This document shows, piece after piece, positions 59,501-64,000 of a DNA stretch of 64,000 nt (its first letter is position 1; each line of letters opens with the position of its first letter). The notes below the pieces were generated by a model. The model was not told the origin of the DNA. It did no database searches and was given only the letters and a program-made list of their open reading frames with translations. This DNA is from Methylobacterium adhaesivum (lineage in GTDB: Bacteria; Pseudomonadota; Alphaproteobacteria; Rhizobiales; Beijerinckiaceae). The position numbers were made by a program, and so were the translations under genes. The stretch covers positions 142,850 to 206,849 of the forward strand of contig NZ_BPQD01000014.1 of the NCBI RefSeq assembly GCF_022179065.1. The letters are read 5' to 3'.

Positions 59501-59788
59501 GACGGCGGTGACCTGGGAGAACCCGTTCCGGGAGAGCGAGCGGGTGTATTCCAGGCCCTTGATGCCCGCGAGCGAGGTCTCGATGGCGAACGTGACCTGC
59601 CGCTCGATGTCCGAGGGGCTCAGGGACGGCGCCGTCGTGTTGATCTGAACTTGGTTGTTGGTGATGTCGGGAACGGCGTCGATGGGCAGTTTGGTCAGCG
59701 AGAACGCGCCGAAACCGGCCGCCAGGAGCGACAGGAGCACCACGAGGTAACGCTGCCGGACGGAGAAGTTGAGTACGGAGGAGATCAT
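56543..59788 (-). CDS. czcA: CzcA-type divalent-metal RND pump
   Basis: 1081 residues. TMH4 reads LDFGLIVDGAVIIAENALR, the HME1 (Zn/Co/Cd) signature. Start MISSVLNFSVRQRYLVVLLS has the usual first membrane helix. It follows czcB by 15 bp on the same strand. Proton-driven export of Zn(II), Cd(II) or Co(II) from the periplasm. No CzcC-type outer-membrane channel gene is present. Confidence 0.95.
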   Translation of the reverse strand: MISSVLNFSVRQRYLVVLLSLLAAGFGAFSLTKLPIDAVPDITNNQVQINTTAPSLSPSDIERQVTFAIETSLAGIKGLEYTRSLSRNGFSQVTAVFSEATDVYFARQQVSERLREAEAAMPSGTEPRMGPISTGLGEIYMWSVHYAKPGERKLARVGKPGWQSDGSYLTPEGQRLSTELERTAYLRTVQDWIIRPQVRTVPGVAGVDGIGGFEKQYHVQPDPMRLTALDLSFADIGRALEANNANQGARYLEDNGEGYVVRAAGCLESMEDIGSVVVTTRGGVPVRISDIAEVRIGRDLRTGSGSEDGQEVVIGTALMLIGENSRTVAAAVNARMGEIRRTLPPGVEVRTVLNRTVLVEATIRTVAKNLAEGAALVIVVLFLLLGNIRAAIVTALVIPVAMLMTMTGMVQARISANLMSLGALDFGLIVDGAVIIAENALRHVAERQAQLGRKLDLDERLATVRASAEEMIKPSLYGQAIIILVYVPLLTFTGVEGKMFEPMALTVIIALIAAFVLSLTFVPAMIAIVITGKVTETDNLFVRAIKAAYRPVLGAALRVPMLFVAVALVLLVGAGFLFKGLGQEFIPQLDEKSIALNAQRIPSTSLSQSQAMQLKIEQAIGRFPQVAYVFSKTGTAEVASDPMPPSSSDTFVVLKPQAEWPDPGLPKAELQEEIEKELGGLAGNVYEFSQPIQLRFNELLAGTRGDLAVKVFGDELGPMTAAANQVAAILRGVEGADDVKVEQTAGLPFLDIKINKREAARLGLSTSAIQEVIGAAIGGRESGAVFEGDRRFPIVVRLNDKVREDREALENIPVPLPPGPNGRTASVLLKQVASFSVTEGPNQISRENGRRRVVVTANVRGRDIGSLVAEAQAKVASDISLPTGYYVTWGGQFENLASARQRLMVVVPVCFFLIFLLLFSALNSARDALLVFSAVPLALTGGIAALWLRGMPFSVPAAVGFIALSGVAVLNGLVMLTYVKQLIAEGRPRREAIMEGAMTRLRPVAMTALVASLGFVPMALATETGAEIQRPLATVVIGGLISATLLTLVVLPALYARFAGVVAPERKDRPMAVQPHLRAAE

Positions 59789-59803
59789 GACCGTTTCTTC
59801 CGC

Positions 59804-61213
59804 TCAGTCGTCGTCGCCGGCTTCGGCCTTGCCGAGCTCGGCCTTGAGGACGAAGGAGTTGGCCACCGCCACCTCGTCGCCGGGCTCCAGCCCGGACAGG
59901 ATCTCGTAGGCGTCGTCGTCCGCCTTCCCGATGGTCACCTCCCGCTTCGAGAAGCCCTCCTCGGTCCGGACGAACACGACCTTCTCAGCCCCAATGGTCT
60001 GGATGGCTGACTTCGGCAGGCGAACCTCGACCTTGTCCTGTGCGATCTCGATCTCGGTCGTGACGAAGGTGCCCGGGCGCCAGGCCATGTCCTTGTTGGG
60101 CAGGGCGACGATGACCCGGGCCGAGCGCGTCTCGGGGTTGAGGATCGGGCTGACGAAGACGACCTTGCCCTCGGGGCGTGGGGTCTCCTCGCCCCCGACG
60201 ATGGTCACCCTGGCTCCCTCGCGGACCTTCGATAGCTCGGTGGTGGGAACGGAAATCTCGATCCACAGCGAGGAGAGGTCGGCGACCGTGTAGACGTCGG
60301 CAGGGTCGCCCTCGCTGCCCACCTTCGTGCCGACGTCGACCTTGCGTTCCACGATCCGACCAGCGAGGGGCGAGCGCAGTTCGTAACGGCGCAGGGTCGA
60401 AAGGTTCGGGGTGGTCTCGTCCTTCTTGGCCGCGGCGGCGACCTCGGTCGCATTCAGCCCCAAGGCCGACAGCTTCTGGCGGGAGAGGTCGATGCGCAGG
60501 GTTGCCTCGGAGTAGGCGGCCCTCGCGTTCAGGAACGCCGATTCCGCCGAGATCCGTTTGTCCCAGAGAGCCTTCTGGCGGTCGAAGTTGGTCTTCTCCA
60601 AGTCCGCCTTGACCGTCGCGGTGAGGAAGTCGCTTTTTGCCTCGGCGACCTCGCGGCTGTCGAGGACGGCGACGACCTCGCCCTTGGCGACGTCCTCGCC
60701 GAGGCGCTTGCGCATCTCCGCCACGGTGCCGGCGACCCGCGCAGGCACGCGGGCGATGCGGTCGGCGTCCTGGGCGATGGTGCCGGGCACGAGAAGGTGA
60801 CGCGAGAGGACGCCGCCCTCGACCTTGGCCAGCTTGATGTCCTGCCGCTCGGCCTGCTCGGCGGTCATCCTGATCTTGCCCTCGCCCTCCTCGTCGTGGC
60901 CGTGCGCCCCGCCCTCGGCGTGTTTGTGGCCTCCGAGCTCGGGATTGCCTTCGTCGTCCGAATGCTTCCGCTCGCCGGCAGGCTTGGGCTCGCCGGCAGG
61001 CTTGGGCTCGCCCTTGGCGTGCTCTTGGTCGTCGTCATCATCCGCCTTGGAGGCCGGTGGCCTGGTCAAAGCCACATGGGTCGCCGGCGTCTTGCCCGCG
61101 GTCGAGAGGCCGGCTGCGGCCAGCGCCCCCTGCACGGTCTCGGACACGCGGGGGAAAGCACCGCCGATGGCGATGCCGAGGGCCAGGAAGGCCACGGACA
61201 GGAATGCACGCAT
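59804..61213 (-). CDS. czcB: CzcB-type RND membrane fusion protein
   Basis: 469 residues. N-terminal membrane anchor, then an unusual linker rich in Asp, His, Pro and Lys (residues 55-110: ADDDDDQEHAKGEPKPAGEP, repeats of GEPKPA, and GGHKHAEGGAHGHDEEGEG) that may bind metal. The adaptor core follows (RLGEDVAKGEVVAVLDSREV, coiled-coil hairpin, barrel). First gene of the czcBA operon, behind the small Cys-rich gene at 61354. Confidence 0.93.
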   Translation of the reverse strand: MRAFLSVAFLALGIAIGGAFPRVSETVQGALAAAGLSTAGKTPATHVALTRPPASKADDDDDQEHAKGEPKPAGEPKPAGERKHSDDEGNPELGGHKHAEGGAHGHDEEGEGKIRMTAEQAERQDIKLAKVEGGVLSRHLLVPGTIAQDADRIARVPARVAGTVAEMRKRLGEDVAKGEVVAVLDSREVAEAKSDFLTATVKADLEKTNFDRQKALWDKRISAESAFLNARAAYSEATLRIDLSRQKLSALGLNATEVAAAAKKDETTPNLSTLRRYELRSPLAGRIVERKVDVGTKVGSEGDPADVYTVADLSSLWIEISVPTTELSKVREGARVTIVGGEETPRPEGKVVFVSPILNPETRSARVIVALPNKDMAWRPGTFVTTEIEIAQDKVEVRLPKSAIQTIGAEKVVFVRTEEGFSKREVTIGKADDDAYEILSGLEPGDEVAVANSFVLKAELGKAEAGDDD

Positions 61214-61353
61214 GGGAAGGAGGGCCGTTCACCTGGGACCCGGACGCCGCGTCGGGCGATCTGGTAGGTCCGTTGCTTGTCACGCTTGGTCTGCAGACCG
61301 GCCTCCGCTGGGAGGGCCGGCCGGGCACGCGCCACGGGCGTGGCGGTCCCGCC

Positions 61354-61716
61354 TCAGGCGCGAGGGGGCCTTGGAAGCCTGCCGGACGAAATGGAGGCGA
61401 GGGCCACGTCCACAGTGGCGTAGGATGGACGCCCGGTCGCGGCGGACGGGAGCCAGGCAGAACCTTCCGAGGTAACCGCGAGGTGGCAGCCGCAGGTGGC
61501 GTGGCAGGCTGGGCAGCCGTCGGGCTGGCCCGACGTTGCCTGTGCCGTGTAGGCCGACAGCGAGGCTTCCGTGCCGGGAAGCCGCTGGGCCTCGGCGGAC
61601 GGGACGGCTCCGGGGACGACGAGCGCCAGGACCAGGACGAACGACAGCGCGCGGACGGCGGTCACCCACCAGCCGCGCATCGCCTCGTAGGCCCTGATCG
61701 GGGATACCGCGCTCAT
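61354..61716 (-). CDS. small exported Cys-rich protein upstream of czcB
   Basis: 120 residues from MSAVSPIRAYEAMRG; a start 6 codons earlier is possible. Hydrophobic helix (AVRALSFVLVLALVVPGAVP) with cleavage after SAEA. The mature part has GQPDGCPACHATCGCHLAV, a four-Cys, two-His cluster. No enzyme motif. It lies 140 bp upstream of czcB on the same strand, the same arrangement as the 29884 and 38925 genes relative to their RND adaptors. Confidence 0.7.
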   Translation of the reverse strand: MSAVSPIRAYEAMRGWWVTAVRALSFVLVLALVVPGAVPSAEAQRLPGTEASLSAYTAQATSGQPDGCPACHATCGCHLAVTSEGSAWLPSAATGRPSYATVDVALASISSGRLPRPPRA

Positions 61717-61781
61717 GGCCGCCTTATGAACCATTCCGGGCCACCCGTACATGCCGGATGGCCCGCGAAAGGGGGCAAGCC

Positions 61782-62015
61782 TCAATAGTCGTGATGGTGG
61801 TGGTGGTGGTGACGACGCTCGTAGTAGACCGGCCGCTCCTCGTAGTGGCGGCGATGGCGATGCACGACGATGTCGTCATGGTCTCCGTGGTGGTAGCGGT
61901 CGACATGGACGTCGCGGCCGCGCCTGTCGAAGTCGCCGCCGTAATACTGGGCGGACGCCGCGGCGGGGGCGAGGATCAGGGTCGCGGCGAGTAGGGCTGG
62001 AACGCGGGCTCGCAT
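61782..62015 (-). CDS. secreted histidine-rich protein 4
   Basis: 77 residues from MRARVPALLAATLILAPAAA (GAGGAAAG upstream decides this start). Cleavage after SAQ. The mature part is Asp/His/Arg/Tyr-rich: YYGGDFDRRGRDVHVDRYHH and a C-terminal run of His ending HDY. Unlike the other three it contains many Asp and Tyr. Likely periplasmic metal binding. Confidence 0.78.
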   Translation of the reverse strand: MRARVPALLAATLILAPAAASAQYYGGDFDRRGRDVHVDRYHHGDHDDIVVHRHRRHYEERPVYYERRHHHHHHHDY

Positions 62016-62158
62016 GGCTCTTTCCTCTGCAGGTGATGGCACCAGGATGTCACCGGAGACTTGAATGAGGCCTGAAGTCGCCGTTCACCCATTCGGCGGA
62101 CGGGACTGGAAAGCCCGGGCATCCAGGGTCGGCACGGACGCCGAGCCTCCAGGCGCGG

Positions 62159-62410
62159 TCACTTGCCGACCGTGCCCTCGTCATCCTCCCACTGGGCCCT
62201 GACATCGGCGGCCGTGGCCGTGAGGTGAACGCGCTCGTCGACATGGTCGACCCAGGCCAAGGGTAGCAGGTGGTGCCGACCATGGGCGGCTGGGTCCGTC
62301 CGCGTCAGCTTGATGAGCTGGTCGCCCTCCATGTGGTCGACCGTTCCGACATGGAGCCCGTCTGCGGACAGGACTTCCATATGCTCCGCGATATCCGTCG
62401 GCTTGACCAT
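62159..62410 (-). CDS. DUF2171 domain protein
   Basis: 83 residues from MVKPTDIAEHMEVLSADGLH, with GAGGAGAG upstream. The PRC-barrel-like DUF2171 pattern is visible: VGTVDHMEGDQLIKLTRTD, then HHLLPLAWVDHVDERVHLTA. Function unknown; often stress-associated. It is the last gene before the right end of the island. Confidence 0.85.
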   Translation of the reverse strand: MVKPTDIAEHMEVLSADGLHVGTVDHMEGDQLIKLTRTDPAAHGRHHLLPLAWVDHVDERVHLTATAADVRAQWEDDEGTVGK

Positions 62411-62839
<429 letters not shown>

Positions 62840-63007
62840 CGTTTTCTTCCGCCCGCCGCTTGCGCCGGACGGCAACACAATCGCAAGATCGAAGTCCTAA
62901 CGTGAGCGCTGACGGCATGGGTCGTCGGCGCTTCTCGCATGGGCCGTCGACACCGCGACACCGTGGTCGCGCGTCCCATGCCCGGCGTGGCGGATTCCTG
63001 GCCGACG

Positions 63008-63943
63008 ATGGCCGCGCGGGATCCGTTCGGGGTGCGTACGGGAGTGGACGCCTTGGACTGGGACAAGATCCGTATCTTCCTCAACGTCGCGGAGGCGGGA
63101 AGCTTCACGCGAGCCGGTGACGATATCGGCCTGAGCCAATCGGCCGTCAGCCGGCAGATCAGCGCCCTCGAACGCGAGCTGAAGGCACCCCTGTTCCACC
63201 GCCATGCCCGGGGCCTCATCCTGACGGAGCAGGGCGATCTCCTGTTCCGGGCGGCGCGCGACATGAAGCAGCGCCTGGAGAACACCCGCGCCCGCCTCGT
63301 GGAGACGAGCGAGCGCCCGTCCGGCGATCTCAAGGTGACGACGACGGTGGGGCTGGGCACCTCGTGGCTCGCCCAGCGCGTGGCCGAATTCCTCGATCTC
63401 TACCCGGACGTGCGGGTGGAGATGATCCTCACCAACGAGGAACTCGATCTCGCCATGCGCGAGGCCGACGTCGCCATCCGCATGCGCCGCCCGGCACAGC
63501 CGGATCTCATCCAGCGCCGGCTGTTCACGGTGCATTACCACGCCTACGCGTCGGCCGATTACGTCAAGCGCTTCGGCGAGCCCAAAAGCATCGCCGACCT
63601 CGACAACCATCGCCTGATCTCGTTCGGTGGCAACGAACCATCCTACCTGCTCGCCACCCACTGGCTCGCCACCGTGGGACGCGAGGGTCAGGAGCGTCGG
63701 CCGATCCACTTCACCGTCAACAACATCTCCGCCCTGCAGCAGGCCATGGAGACGAGTGCGGGCATCGGCATCCTGCCGGACTACGCCGTGGAGAGCGGCA
63801 CCGGCCTCGTGCAGGTGATGCGCGACAGCGAGATGCCGCACATGGAGAGCTATCTCGTCTATGCCGAGGAGATGCGGACAGTGGCCCGCGTCCAGGCGTT
63901 CCGGGATTTCCTCGTCGCCAAGGCGCAGCGCTGGACCTACTGA
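63008..63943 (+). CDS. LysR-family transcriptional regulator
   Basis: 311 residues from MAARDPFGVRTGV; the frame is open 23 codons further up. N-terminal winged HTH: WDKIRIFLNVAEAGSFTRAG and LSQSAVSRQISALERELKAP. The effector domain follows (LFHRHARGLILTEQG at the linker, then two alternating alpha/beta lobes). The target is unknown. It lies downstream of the original trxB 3' end on the host backbone. Confidence 0.93.
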   Translation: MAARDPFGVRTGVDALDWDKIRIFLNVAEAGSFTRAGDDIGLSQSAVSRQISALERELKAPLFHRHARGLILTEQGDLLFRAARDMKQRLENTRARLVETSERPSGDLKVTTTVGLGTSWLAQRVAEFLDLYPDVRVEMILTNEELDLAMREADVAIRMRRPAQPDLIQRRLFTVHYHAYASADYVKRFGEPKSIADLDNHRLISFGGNEPSYLLATHWLATVGREGQERRPIHFTVNNISALQQAMETSAGIGILPDYAVESGTGLVQVMRDSEMPHMESYLVYAEEMRTVARVQAFRDFLVAKAQRWTY

Positions 63944-64000
63944 TACGGTTTATGCCTCATCAGTTTGGTGATGTGGTGACTCGCGGGTCCCCTCTCCTGG

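Overview
The window is GC-rich DNA from an alphaproteobacterium, probably a Methylobacterium/Methylorubrum-like member of the Hyphomicrobiales. That placement rests on codon use and on the chromosomal order carB - greA - ELM1-family gene - trxB - LysR; it is an inference, since no rRNA or tRNA gene is visible. The chromosomal backbone occupies about 1-7946 and 62699-64000. Everything between (about 54.75 kb) is one genomic island.

The island splits the host thioredoxin reductase gene trxB. The first 278 codons lie at 7112-7946 and the last 46 codons plus stop at 62699-62839. Joining the two pieces gives a perfectly in-frame 324-residue TrxB. Just inside the left end the island carries its own complete, diverged trxB (8094-9098), in the same orientation and downstream of the host promoter, so integration should be self-compensating. 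The ends carry an imperfect 12-bp inverted repeat. On circularisation these repeats would form a quasi-palindrome around a 6-bp spacer.

Layout of the island. (1) 9316-18509, minus strand: an integration module of a 489-aa tyrosine recombinase, a very large (1193-aa) second tyrosine recombinase, two small genes and a RecD2-like helicase. The last four genes overlap by 4 bp each. Gene order and sizes resemble the ginABCD module of GInt islands (from memory, not searched). (2) 18686-24651, a conflict/unknown module: a soluble FtsH-like AAA+ M41 protease with an overlapping 81-aa gene, then a three-gene ABC-3C-type system (PD-(D/E)XK-like protein, middle component, DUF2326 ATPase) whose ATPase carries a 1-nt frameshift. 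(3) 24652-29856: a metallophosphoesterase and an arsenic operon (arsH divergent from arsR, two unrelated arsenate reductases, ArsB-type pump, MFS exporter). (4) 29884-50162: copper/silver and other metal resistance, comprising two HME-RND pumps, CopA-type ATPase with a CueR-like regulator, HMA chaperone, DUF411, DUF305 and FixH-like periplasmic proteins, His-rich secreted proteins, a NYN-domain protein and an unusual BtuF-like protein. (5) 50453-51904: a HigB/XRE-ImmA toxin-antitoxin pair. (6) 51965-62410: Pb/Cd/Zn resistance, with PIB-2 ATPase, signal peptidase II, lipoprotein L,D-transpeptidase, PbrR/CadR-like MerR regulator, CzcAB RND pump, further Cys- and His-rich secreted proteins and a DUF2171 protein.

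The metal genes form a layered efflux system: P-type ATPases clear the cytoplasm, RND pumps clear the periplasm, and small Cys/His-rich exported proteins probably buffer metal there. Each of the three RND operons is preceded by a different small exported Cys-rich gene, and none has an outer-membrane factor gene. Three MerR-type promoters with perfect dyads were read directly from the sequence. The most novel-looking items are the self-compensating trxB insertion with its recombination module, the soluble FtsH-like protease pair, and a signal-less BtuF-like protein with a C-terminal region resembling a winged helix.
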